From Anaerobacillus alkalidiazotrophicus (lineage in GTDB: Bacteria > Bacillota > Bacilli > Bacillales_H > Anaerobacillaceae): a DNA stretch of 64,000 nucleotides. Positions within the stretch are counted from its first letter, which is position 1. Each line of letters starts with the position of its first letter. The notes beneath the pieces are model-generated. The model did not search any database and was not told where the DNA came from. It worked only from the letters and a program-made list of their open reading frames with translations. Both the position numbers and the translations under genes were made by a program. Positions 25,102 through 33,211 of this stretch are shown in pieces. The DNA is taken from NCBI RefSeq assembly GCF_001866055.1, contig NZ_MLQS01000019.1, positions 84,111-148,110 of the forward strand. The letters run 5' to 3'.

Positions 25102-25698
25102 GTGTACGATCTAAAAGATGAGCGTTGGATAAAAAACTTGAAACAGGTAAAAGAAGCTAATAAGAAAGTTGTACTTACTTTTGATGATGGTCCGAGCAGG
25201 CACTTAAATACGATATTGAATATCTTAAAAGAGAAGAATGTTCAAGCGATATTTTTTTGGCAATCCAAATTATTGTATCACGAGAGACCGTGGCAGCGGG
25301 TGATAGATGAAGGCCATATGATTGCTTCGCACGCTCACAATCATAAAAATCTAGTGAAATTGACCCGAGGTGAACAATTTCGTCAAATAAATAATAGTAT
25401 AAGGATTATAGAAAACGTGACTGGATCAAAGGTAGGATATTTCCGCCCGCCATTTGGTCAATATAACGAAGATACAATGGAGATTTTAAAAGAATTTGAA
25501 TTAACGCCAATTATGTGGGAAATTACCTCTTATGATTGGGAAAATAAGCAAAATCCCCATAAAATTGTATGTAATGTCATTGAACATATAATGGATGGCT
25601 CCATAATCCTACTTCACGAATTAGAACAAACTGTTTCTATTCTTCTGGAGCTTATTGATAACATTAGAGATAAAGGGTTTGAATTTTCTCTACTATAG
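25102..25698 (+). CDS. Polysaccharide deacetylase (NodB homology domain)
   Basis: A 198-residue carbohydrate esterase 4 protein. Motif 1 LTFDDGPS (D28, D29), motif 2 SHAHNHKNL (H77 and H81, the zinc ligands with D29), motif 3 FRPPFGQYN, motif 4 around DWENK, and motif 5 ILLHE. It removes acetyl groups from N-acetylglucosamine or N-acetylmuramic acid polymers. No signal peptide is seen, which is unusual for a wall enzyme. GTG start with GAGGGG only three bases ahead, so a slightly later start is possible. It follows the LysM oxidoreductase by 57 bases and is probably in the same transcript. Confidence 0.85.
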   Translation: MYDLKDERWIKNLKQVKEANKKVVLTFDDGPSRHLNTILNILKEKNVQAIFFWQSKLLYHERPWQRVIDEGHMIASHAHNHKNLVKLTRGEQFRQINNSIRIIENVTGSKVGYFRPPFGQYNEDTMEILKEFELTPIMWEITSYDWENKQNPHKIVCNVIEHIMDGSIILLHELEQTVSILLELIDNIRDKGFEFSLL

Positions 25699-25735
25699 AC
25701 CGATAAATTTCTGGTATTACTAAATATATATAACG

Positions 25736-25782
25736 AAAAAACAGCTTAATGCTCTATTTTTTTATGGGCGTTTAGCTGTTTT
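25736..25782. terminator. Bidirectional terminator
   Basis: AAAACAGCTTAATGC pairs with GCGTTTAGCTGTTTT across a T-rich loop, between the deacetylase and the converging gene; it overlaps the last codons of that gene. Confidence 0.65.
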
Positions 25783-26176
25783 CATTTTCATTAGTAATTC
25801 GATATAGAAAATGTTCCATCTCGAGGACTATGTCATTAGAGGAATGGTGAAAGCAAACACTTTGTTTTTTAAAAGCACGTTTTAAAAGTAAATTAGCAAT
25901 TTTTATCGCTTCAGGACCATGATTTGGATTTCTTTTGATGCGAATCAAAGCTAAATGGAGTTGATCTCGTAACCTTCTCAGTGATAGTAAATATTCTGAA
26001 GCATGAAAGAAGCTTCTCATCATTTTTTGATCTGATAATAAATAGAACACCAAAATTATTTGTCTTCTACAATCCTTACTATTTTGTACTAGTAATTGTT
26101 CAACCGAATTGTTATTATCGCCGACCATTAATGATTTTTCGTGTTTTACTTGTTTTATAAAAGTTTCAAGCTCCAT
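25772..26176 (-). CDS. Hypothetical protein, 134 residues
   Basis: A soluble, mostly helical, basic protein that I do not recognise. Visible features: VEQLLVQNSKDCRRQI, a leucine-rich middle (SEYLLSLRRLRDQLHLALIRI), PNHGPEAIKIANLLLKRAF, and a histidine/cysteine patch VCFHHSSND. No signal peptide or membrane segment. GTGAGGG lies three bases before the ATG. It is monocistronic and converges with the deacetylase gene. Confidence 0.6.
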   Translation of the reverse strand: MELETFIKQVKHEKSLMVGDNNNSVEQLLVQNSKDCRRQIILVFYLLSDQKMMRSFFHASEYLLSLRRLRDQLHLALIRIKRNPNHGPEAIKIANLLLKRAFKKQSVCFHHSSNDIVLEMEHFLYRITNENENS

Positions 26177-26434
26177 AAACCCTCACTCCAAATAGGTAGT
26201 AGTCATATTTTTCTTGTTATCATTAGAAAATATCTAAACTTCTCTTTAGTAGATTTTTATTAACATTTATTGGACAATATACCGAAAAGGAATGAGAAGT
26301 TTTTACTACATAGAAAAATACATACTTGGAAAAGCGAAATTAGGGTATATCCGGACCCATAATCAATAATTAATGATAAAATGGAGAGATGAAGCTGCAA
26401 CTATTTTTTTAGAATTGGCTGGTGTTTATATATT

Positions 26435-27181
26435 ATGAAAGAGAAGAAAAAGCTATTAGAGGTTGACTTATATAAACCAATCCAAACGTATTTTATTAAA
26501 GAAGGATATGAGGTTTATGGTGAAGTTAATGACTGTGACATTGCCGCTATCAAAGAAGATGAATTAATTGTTATCGAATTAAAACTTACCTTAAATGTTG
26601 ATCTCCTTATCCAAGCCACAAAACGGCAGCGGTTAACAGAGTTTGTCTATGTCGCAGTACCTAAACCGAAATACAGCTTACGATCCAAACGTTGGACAGA
26701 TCTATGTCATTTAATTAAAAGGCTTGAGCTCGGATTAATTATTGTATCATTTACAGGTAATCGTAAAAAAGCTGCAATTATCTTTCATCCGACTCCATTT
26801 AATCAGAGTAAAAATACACGTCAAAACAAACAAAAAAGAAAAAGGTTACTAGCGGAAATTAACGGCAGAAGTGCAGATTATAATCTAGGTGGGAGTAATC
26901 GAACGAAAATTATGACCGCTTATAAAGAGAATTGTATACAAATTGCATGCTATTTAGAAAAATTCGGCCCTTTATCGCCCAAAAGACTAATTGAAATGGG
27001 GGCGGGAGCGAAAACTTCTTCAATTTTAACAAAAAACTTTTACCAATGGTTTGAAAGAATTAAAAGGGGGATATATATCATTAGTGAAAAAGGGAAACAA
27101 GACATAAAAGAGTATCCTGAGCTTGTTACTTATTATCTAGAATTAATGAATAATACCGATGTGAATAAAGGAGAAAATTAG
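26435..27181 (+). CDS. DUF2161 protein, putative PD-(D/E)XK-type phosphodiesterase
   Basis: A 248-residue protein of the DUF2161 family, predicted nuclease-like phosphodiesterases of unknown target. The conserved core is LLEVDLYKPIQTYF, then NDCDIAAIK and LIVIELKLTLNVDLLIQA, where D, E and K give the D-x(n)-E-x-K site, followed by the Q-x3-R of ATKRQRL. The C-terminal part has a helix-turn-helix-like stretch (KFGPLSPKRLIEMGAGAK). The ribosome site is weak (GGTG). No signal peptide. A strong terminator follows. Confidence 0.8.
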   Translation: MKEKKKLLEVDLYKPIQTYFIKEGYEVYGEVNDCDIAAIKEDELIVIELKLTLNVDLLIQATKRQRLTEFVYVAVPKPKYSLRSKRWTDLCHLIKRLELGLIIVSFTGNRKKAAIIFHPTPFNQSKNTRQNKQKRKRLLAEINGRSADYNLGGSNRTKIMTAYKENCIQIACYLEKFGPLSPKRLIEMGAGAKTSSILTKNFYQWFERIKRGIYIISEKGKQDIKEYPELVTYYLELMNNTDVNKGEN

Positions 27182-27207
27182 TGTAGTTTTATAAATTAAC
27201 GAGAGAG

Positions 27208-27241
27208 CGAACAGGAACACAAAGTGTGTTTCTGTTTTTTT
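27208..27241 (+). terminator. Rho-independent terminator
   Basis: ACAGGAACACA and TGTGTTTCTGT with a three-base loop, then TTTTTTT. It ends exactly where the family 2 repeat begins. Confidence 0.85.
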
Positions 27242-27410
27242 ACATAATCACAAACTATAAATTTCTAACTTGGAAACTGTCTAGCGCAAGAAGGCTACGA
27301 TCTCGGCCACTTCTTACCTTTTCACAGTAGCCAAAGAGATGCCTCTGTCAAAGGTCTTTAGTTTCGTATATTATTTGCAGTGAAAGGGCTAAAAGCCTAA
27401 ATAGGTACCT
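27242..27410 (+). repeat. Family 2 dispersed repeat, copy 2
   Basis: Matches 949-1170: ACATAATCACAAACTATAAA, ACTTGGAAACTGTCTAGCG, CTCGGCCACTTC, GCCAAAGAGATGCCTCTGTC and a final CCTTGTTC-like segment. It is shorter and more decayed than copy 1. The remaining gap to 27659 shows nothing else I can support. Confidence 0.55.
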
Positions 27411-27659
27411 TGTTCTTTTCTCACTAATGAAATAGAATGTTAGATTTTCTAATGGAAATGTAGTTATTGTTTCTTTTTTTGTACTATAATCATTTCAACA
27501 ATTAACAAAGTTACAAGTTGTGTTAGATGATTTACAAAAAGTACTGAGATATAGTAGTGCACTAACTTATTAATGTTAATTGAAGAGAAACCCAAAAAGT
27601 ACTAGGGAAATATCACTCACTTTATTATTTATATCGAAGAAAAAGGAGTCCTTTCTATT

Positions 27660-28631
27660 ATGAAATACAAAATAGGCTTTCGAACCATCAAAACAGCTGC
27701 TGCAGTCTCTATTGCGATTACGATTGGTCAATATTTTGATTTGCAGTTTTATGTTTTTAGCGCAATCATTACGATACTTTGCGTTCAAACATCGAAGAAA
27801 AAATCATTAGAGAGCGCCTCAGCTAGGTTTATGGCCTGTATGCTTGCAATACCTTTTACGTATGTTTTTTTCGAAGGTATAAGTTTTTCTCCTCCAGTTA
27901 TCGGACTCTTACTACTATTTTTTATCCCTACAACTGTTTTTCTTAAAATTAACGAAGGAGTGGTAACGAGTACGGTTATTATTTTGCATATTTATCTGAC
28001 TGGGCATGTTTCTTGGTCAATTGTATTAAATGAAATTGCCTTGGTATTAATAGGAGTAGGATCGGCGTTGTTAGTAAATCTATATATGCCTAACTTAGAA
28101 AGGCAGTTACAAAAGAAACAAGAAGAAGTTGAAACGAACATCCAACATATTATTAGTGAGATCGCTGAATATTTAAGGACCAATCAAAAGCTTTGGACAG
28201 AACAAGAAATTACAGATTGTGTAAAGGGAATTAGAGAGGCAAAATCTCTTGCTTATCGAAATTTAGAAAATCAACTTTCTAAAAAAGATGATTATTATTA
28301 TCGGTATTTCACCATTCGAGAAAAGCAAATGGAAATAATAGAGAGATTAATACTTAATATGGAACATATTCACCCAATGGTAGAACAACGATATCTTATT
28401 GCTGACTTTATTGAATTTGTTAGCTCCTATTTCCACTCAGATACAGACAAGACTATTTGTCTTAAAAAACTCAAACGAGTGGAAGAAGATTTCAAAAAAG
28501 TTCCTCTACCAGAAACTTGGGAGACATTTGAAGCTAGAGCACATTTACTACTAATAGTAAGAGAATTAGAGTATTATCTTTCTATTACAACCAAAATGAA
28601 TGCCAGTCGTAAAAAATTGGCATATAATTAA
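27660..28631 (+). CDS. Aromatic acid exporter (ArAE) family membrane protein, YqjA-like
   Basis: A 323-residue protein with four hydrophobic segments in the first 140 residues (TAAAVSIAITIGQYF, VFSAIITILCVQTS, VIGLLLLFFIPTTVFL, IALVLIGVGSALLVNLYMP) and a soluble C-terminal helical half (LQKKQEEVETNIQHII onward). Length and layout match the Bacillus YqjA/DUF939 group in the aromatic acid exporter family. The transported compound is unknown. GGAG ribosome site. Monocistronic. Confidence 0.82.
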   Translation: MKYKIGFRTIKTAAAVSIAITIGQYFDLQFYVFSAIITILCVQTSKKKSLESASARFMACMLAIPFTYVFFEGISFSPPVIGLLLLFFIPTTVFLKINEGVVTSTVIILHIYLTGHVSWSIVLNEIALVLIGVGSALLVNLYMPNLERQLQKKQEEVETNIQHIISEIAEYLRTNQKLWTEQEITDCVKGIREAKSLAYRNLENQLSKKDDYYYRYFTIREKQMEIIERLILNMEHIHPMVEQRYLIADFIEFVSSYFHSDTDKTICLKKLKRVEEDFKKVPLPETWETFEARAHLLLIVRELEYYLSITTKMNASRKKLAYN

Positions 28632-28782
28632 ATTATTTGGAATATGATTTAAAAGTAATGGTGCAGAGATTTTCTCTGGACCTTATTTTAATGGATTTTG
28701 CACATGATTTTACGGCTTATTAATAGGCTTCTAGCGATGAAAGTGGTAAAATAAAAAAAATAGAACAAAGGGAGAACAGAGT

Positions 28783-29091
28783 ATGATCAATAAAAAAGAT
28801 GTAATAGCACGTAGAATATTTGGATGGAGTCTAAATAGTTCAGGTAAGTGGTTCGACCTTGAAAAACGGACTTTCATTAGCGATTCAGAATTTAAGCCTG
28901 ATCAAAATCTAGATCAAGCGATACTTATCGTAGAAAGACTACAACAGTTCGGATTTACATACACTAAGAAAAGTGATTTTGAGGTTGGTTTTAACGACAT
29001 ATACGGAACGGGAAACACACTAGCAGAAGCGATCACTAATGCAGCGTATCAACTAGCAGAAAATAGCTCAATATCTGATGATTGGCTATAA
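28783..29091 (+). CDS. Phage ABA-sandwich-like small protein
   Basis: A 102-residue protein ending GTGNTLAEAITNAAYQLAEN, then SSISDDWL. This is the pattern of the phage ABA sandwich domain proteins found in Bacillus phages and chromosomes. N-terminal half: IFGWSLNSSGKWFD. Function unknown. GGGAG precedes the ATG. Together with the following small genes it suggests a phage-derived patch, but no structural phage genes are present. Confidence 0.65.
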   Translation: MINKKDVIARRIFGWSLNSSGKWFDLEKRTFISDSEFKPDQNLDQAILIVERLQQFGFTYTKKSDFEVGFNDIYGTGNTLAEAITNAAYQLAENSSISDDWL

Positions 29092-29112
29092 TCATACATG
29101 AAACAACATTAA

Positions 29113-29162
29113 CCAAAACTCATGCATCTTTTTTAAAATGTGTGAGAGTTTTGGTTATTTTT
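29113..29162 (+). terminator. Rho-independent terminator
   Basis: CCAAAACTC and GAGTTTTGG with an AT-rich loop, then TTATTTTTATT, 21 bases after the preceding small gene. Confidence 0.7.
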
Positions 29163-29235
29163 ATTAATCTAGTCATAGTTTGTTGACGATTACGCTTTAT
29201 TTTTAAACGGCTAATGATTACAAAAGGAGAGTAAG

Positions 29236-29945
29236 ATGGGAAGATCTTTAGAACAAAAACGTAAAAGACTAAAAAGAAAACAACGATTAAAAGACGCTAA
29301 AAAGAATTGGCTAACACAAACAATAACTTCAAAAAATATCTTGCCATCCTATTGTCAGTGGTATGGCGTTGATAAGCTTTGTGCATTAATAGAGTTAGAA
29401 ATGCTTGGTCACTCTTTCAGTGAAGAATATAAACAAAATATTATGAAAGAAATAGAAGAAAAAAGATCTCAAAAAAAAAAGCACGTAAAAGAAAACATCA
29501 ACCATATTTGGAGGATGATTTTGATTCAGACGAAATGTTTGCCTTTATCGTAGATTATACTGAAGGGGGAGCGCCTATTGGGATTACTCACGAGGAATGG
29601 GATAAAACGGAAAATTTGAACCGTGTTCCGCCTGATTTGCTTAATAATGAGGTTATGATCAAGTTGCCAAAAAGCACAACTAAATTAATTCGGCAACTTG
29701 ATCATAACCAACCTCTAGAAAATTTAGTTCAATATTCAATCGCTATTACTTTGTATGTCTCAAAATCTCTTTCCTTATCGGAGGCAGCGACTGTAGCTGG
29801 GCTTAACTTTACTGACTTTATTAACCTATTAACTTCAAATCATATCCCTTGGAATACAGATTTAGAAGACAGTCATTTTGACCATCAATCAAGTTTACAG
29901 TCATTAATATTTGAGGAGGCCAGTTATAACCATAAAGAAGAGTAG
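29236..29945 (+). CDS. UPF0175-like protein, split by a -1 shift at a run of ten A
   Basis: The first frame opens at ATG 29236 (AAAGGAG upstream), giving MGRSLEQKRKRLKRKQRLK and LCALIELEMLGHSFSEEYK. At 29471-29480 there are ten A. Staying in frame gives an unconvincing tail ending at 29553. Slipping by -1 gives KARKRKHQPYLEDDFDSDEM, FAFIVDYTEGGAPIGIT and a C-terminal UPF0175-like part (LSLSEAATVAGLNFTDFINLL) ending at 29945. The second frame alone has only a TTG (29508) with no ribosome site, so I treat both as one gene expressed by slippage, mutated by an indel, or affected by a sequencing error. UPF0175 proteins are often antitoxin-like; that role is unproven here. Confidence 0.6.
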
Positions 29946-29964
29946 TGGCTAAGATAGGTTAATA

Positions 29965-30103
29965 AATGAACGATAAGGAGAAAAATAAACAAGAAAACGT
30001 GAAAATGGTATTCTTGATCAATATTATTAAAAGTTAACTGATGAACAAAAAAGAAAATTCCTGACTATCGTTAGATCGATGAATATAGTTAAACATGTAT
30101 AAA
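29965..30103 (+). pseudogene. Remains of a very small gene
   Basis: ATG 29965 opens MNDKEKNKQE; after a shift the next frame reads KRENGILDQYY, a TAA stop, then LTDEQKRKFLTIVRSM and a stop at about 30102. The stop and shift inside otherwise protein-like sequence suggest decay. No family recognised. Confidence 0.35.
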
Positions 30104-30152
30104 CAATAATAGATAGTTAATTCTATATAAAAAAGATAAAAGGTGGTTAATC

Positions 30153-30380
30153 ATGGATCAGTATAAAATCAAACACATGATTATAGATGATCATTTTGAT
30201 GGACAAGAATACGTAACAGCTGATTTTTCCTATAATAATAAAGATTATAGTGTAACATTCAATAAATCCGACCTTGAAACAATCAACACGTGGCTTTTTG
30301 AAGAAAACAAATCCATTCCAGCTCATTTATCAGAAAGCGTAATAGATGCAATAAGGGATGACGTTAGAAAGAGGATCTAG
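30153..30380 (+). CDS. Small hypothetical protein, 75 residues
   Basis: An acidic soluble protein: MDQYKIKHMIIDDHF, YVTADFSYNNKDYSVTF and SESVIDAIRDDVRKRI. AAAGGTGG lies nine bases before the ATG. I do not recognise a family. It is followed at once by a hairpin terminator, which supports it being a real gene. Confidence 0.6.
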   Translation: MDQYKIKHMIIDDHFDGQEYVTADFSYNNKDYSVTFNKSDLETINTWLFEENKSIPAHLSESVIDAIRDDVRKRI

Positions 30381-30402
30381 TTTAAAATGCTAGATCCTTT
30401 AT
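30373..30402 (+). terminator. Rho-independent terminator
   Basis: AGGATCTAG and CTAGATCCT with a nine-base loop, then a T-containing tract, overlapping the stop region of the small gene. Confidence 0.65.
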
Positions 30403-30547
30403 GGGTTTTGTGGAAATTACGCTTAAAGTTGTAGTTTTTCCGGGGAGTGAATTTATTATTCTAAAATACAAAATCCGATCTATAACCCCGATATTTTTTT
30501 CATATTAAAGAAAAATAACTATATTAAAATAGATATTTTAAGGCTAT

Positions 30548-32440
30548 CTATAGTTCATATTGCGATAAAAACTTGTTTCGGTAATTACTTAACGTAAGTA
30601 GAGGCCAAATGTAGCGATAGCTATGATAATGAATGTAAAAGGCTCCTGGTAGACCAGCTCCTGTTGGATAGTCTGTCTTCCAACTGTCTTCTTGAACACT
30701 TTGAATAAGTCGCTCTATTCCTTTATCAATAATGGTAGTAGGCTGATCAAATACGGAAATGAGCGCATCCAATGCCCATGCCGTTTGCGAAGGTGTACTT
30801 GCATTAAGGGGAACATACTTTTTGTATGCGTCACTATAGCAAGACTCTCCCCACCCCCCGTCCTTATTTTGAATGGAATGTAACCAATCTATACCTTTCG
30901 TAATGGAAGAGTGATTCTGGCTAATGCCAACAGCTCTTAACCCTGTAATAGCTGCCCACGTACCATAAATATAACAAATGCCCCAACGACCATACCATGA
31001 ACCGTTTTCTTCTTGATTTCGAACTAACCAACGAGCGCCCATTCGTATTTGTGGATAAATCACATGTAAATTCACATCATTACCTAAAAACTCTAACGTT
31101 CTTCCAGTTAAGTCCGTTGTTGAAGGATCAATAAATGTTCGTTCCGCCTCATCAATTGGTATGAAGGTAACCATGAAGTTATCAGTGTTTCTTTCAAATG
31201 CAGCCCATCCACCATCATTATTTTGCATCGATAATACCCAATGAACACCTCTAGACCAACTATTTGAAAAATTTACATAGTTACTCGCAAGTTCATTTAT
31301 TGCTCTCAAAGCTGCTGTTGTATCATCAACATCAGGATTAATGGTATTAATATCTGAAAAACCCCACCCCCCCGGAAGTGTATTCGGATTGTTAAATGCC
31401 CAGTCCCCGTATTTCGTGTGCTGTCTTGATAAAAGATAGTTACCTGCTTTTACAATCATCGGATCAAATGGTTCAACGCCAGCTTTTTGTAACGAATGAC
31501 TAATTAAGGCGGTGTCCCATACGGTTGAAGTAGAATTTTCAGTATGATACCCATGTTTTGTTCTGCAAATAAGACCTTTTAGGCCGTTGATAGCATTTAC
31601 AATTACTGGATCCGTTTTTGAATAGCCAAGGGAAAGTAGAGAAAATACCATAAGGAAAGTTGCACTAAAATAACTATATAACGTTCCATCAGGTTCGATT
31701 CGCTTCAACATAAATTGTTTTGCTTGTTCAAAAGCAAGACTACGAATCTGTTTCGGTAAGTAGATAAGTTTTTTTATTTCCCTTTTTATCGTCTCAATAA
31801 TGCTTTTTGAAAAATCAAGTGGACGGTCATTGAGGTGTCGCTCTCCAAGTAATTCAGATAAATTCGGAGTTTCTTTCGTTTTTAGATGGAAATCCATATT
31901 TGAAGCGATAAGGATCGGTACATAGTGAACCCGAGCATATCCGACAAGGTCATATAAACTAATTGGAGCAGAGCGAGGTAACAATATAAATTCAATTGGA
32001 ACTTGGAAAGCTTTAGGCCAAGAAATTTGTCCAGTTAAAGATAGGATAACCTTTGTTAAATCATGGGCACTTGCGAGACCACCTTTTTTCATAATAAACG
32101 ATTTCGCCTTTAGCATACGGTCTTCCTTTTCATTTACATAGCCTGAATAAAGTAACGCGAAATAAGCTTCAATTGTTGCAGAAAGATTACCTTCTTCTTC
32201 GTCATAAAATTCCTTCCAAACACCATTAGTGCTTTGAATTGAAAGAAGTCGCTTTACTATTTTTTTTATTAGCTCCTCATCTTGATGGTTTAAAGATTTT
32301 AATAATATAATCATATAGGCATCTGTCTTTACGCCAGTTTCAAAGCAAAATCTCCAAGACCCATCAGCTTTTTGGTGAGTGCGTAATTTATCAACTAGAT
32401 AATTTATTGTGTGGTGAATAGTAGCTTTCAAATTAAACAC
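30548..32440 (-). CDS. sqhC: Squalene-hopene / sporulenol-type triterpene cyclase
   Basis: A 630-residue class II terpene cyclase. The protonating acid motif is DVDD (DxDD) near residues 369-372. QW repeats are visible several times, for example QKADGSWRF, QNNDGGWAAF, QEENGSWYGRWG and QNKDGGWGES. Length and motifs equal the Bacillus SqhC family, whose B. subtilis member cyclises tetraprenyl-beta-curcumene to sporulenol, a spore lipid; hopene formation from squalene is the alternative. Its ribosome site is GGAGG. It is divergent from the cobalamin operon and has no prenyltransferase gene beside it. Confidence 0.9.
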   Translation of the reverse strand: MFNLKATIHHTINYLVDKLRTHQKADGSWRFCFETGVKTDAYMIILLKSLNHQDEELIKKIVKRLLSIQSTNGVWKEFYDEEEGNLSATIEAYFALLYSGYVNEKEDRMLKAKSFIMKKGGLASAHDLTKVILSLTGQISWPKAFQVPIEFILLPRSAPISLYDLVGYARVHYVPILIASNMDFHLKTKETPNLSELLGERHLNDRPLDFSKSIIETIKREIKKLIYLPKQIRSLAFEQAKQFMLKRIEPDGTLYSYFSATFLMVFSLLSLGYSKTDPVIVNAINGLKGLICRTKHGYHTENSTSTVWDTALISHSLQKAGVEPFDPMIVKAGNYLLSRQHTKYGDWAFNNPNTLPGGWGFSDINTINPDVDDTTAALRAINELASNYVNFSNSWSRGVHWVLSMQNNDGGWAAFERNTDNFMVTFIPIDEAERTFIDPSTTDLTGRTLEFLGNDVNLHVIYPQIRMGARWLVRNQEENGSWYGRWGICYIYGTWAAITGLRAVGISQNHSSITKGIDWLHSIQNKDGGWGESCYSDAYKKYVPLNASTPSQTAWALDALISVFDQPTTIIDKGIERLIQSVQEDSWKTDYPTGAGLPGAFYIHYHSYRYIWPLLTLSNYRNKFLSQYEL

Positions 32441-32611
32441 CTCCTACATACAAACGTATAGTAATAGGACGCTTATTATGCATATTTAAACAGAAAAATT
32501 AATCTCAACATACTAAACATTTTAAAGAAAAAATTAGTTTTATTATCTATTCCTTGCAAAACGATAATAAATATTATTTAATAGATTTAGAAAATTTAAT
32601 AATTTCATTTA

Positions 32612-32775
32612 AGAGTGCTTCATATTAAAATGTGAAGATAATAGGGAAATCGGTTAGAGTCCGATGCAGCCCCCGCTACTGTATTCGCTGATGAAATTGT
32701 CTGTAACCACTGACGTTTAAGTTGGGAAGGAGGCAAGAGTAGAAAGAAGCGTAAGCCAGGAGACCTGCTTTTAAA
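32612..32775 (+). promoter_or_regulatory. Cobalamin (B12) riboswitch 1
   Basis: The core blocks are GGGAAATCGGT, CCGATGCAGCCCCCGCTACTGT, GGGAAGGAGGCAAG and the B12 box AAGCCAGGAGACCTGC. An intrinsic terminator follows at 32861-32888 with no gene in between. It is therefore the first of two cobalamin riboswitches in tandem, or a riboswitch whose own gene has been lost. Confidence 0.9.
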
Positions 32776-32860
32776 GTTGTTTCTTTATTCTTCGGTGGGA
32801 GGGATAGAATTCATATGATATATAAGTTATTTTACTTTATCTATTTATGTGTTCTAAACC

Positions 32861-32888
32861 CTTAACCTCTCGTTAAGGGTTTTTTATT
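32861..32888 (+). terminator. Intrinsic terminator after riboswitch 1
   Basis: CCCTTAAC-CTCTC-GTTAAGGG then TTTTTTATT. Probable expression platform of the first cobalamin riboswitch. Confidence 0.85.
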
Positions 32889-32890
32889 CT

Positions 32891-32945
32891 TATTTCGCAC
32901 TCTTAAGGGCAATAAATCCCCCACTGATTGAAGTTCAGCTTTATA
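32891..32945 (+). repeat. Family 1 repeat, mini copy D
   Basis: A decayed 55-bp mini form (TATTTCGCACTCTTAAGGGC ... CCCCACTGATTGAAGTTCAG, CTTTAT) lying exactly between the terminator of riboswitch 1 and riboswitch 2. Confidence 0.65.
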
Positions 32946-32969
32946 GACATTTCAACAATTAAATATCTT

Positions 32970-33115
32970 ACAAAAAGGTACGTGACCTTAAAGGTAACGT
33001 TTAAAAGGGAAGATGGTGTAAATCCGTCACGGTTCCCGCCACTGTAATGGGAAGATTCTCAAACAGTATTTAAGTTTACAGGGTCTTATGGAGTTAGTGA
33101 ACCAGCTGCTCGTTT
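32970..33115 (+). promoter_or_regulatory. Cobalamin (B12) riboswitch 2
   Basis: Core GGGAAGATGGTGTAAATCCG, then CGGTTCCCGCCACTGTAAT and GGGAAG are typical of the family. The B12-box part (GGAGTTAGTGAACCAGCTGC) is more divergent than in riboswitch 1. A hairpin and a terminator-like element lie between it and cobB, which suggests transcriptional control. Confidence 0.8.
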
Positions 33116-33156
33116 GTATAGTGGAGCAAGTCACTATCACTAACAAAGAAAAATCA

Positions 33157-33193
33157 GGGAACGTCACGATTTCTGTTGCCGTTATCCCTTTTT
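33157..33193 (+). terminator. Candidate terminator just before cobB
   Basis: GGGAACG and CGTTATCCC form an imperfect stem, followed by TTTTT. It ends just before the AGGTAGGA ribosome site, so it can act as the expression platform of riboswitch 2. Confidence 0.55.
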
Positions 33194-33211
33194 AGAAAGG
33201 TAGGAAAGAAA

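Noticed and set aside
17000..31000. A complete prophage between the recombinase and the small phage-like genes
   Set aside because: The intervening genes are chromosomal (sulfur cluster, oxidoreductase, deacetylase, exporter); no capsid, tail, lysis or replication genes and no att repeats were found.
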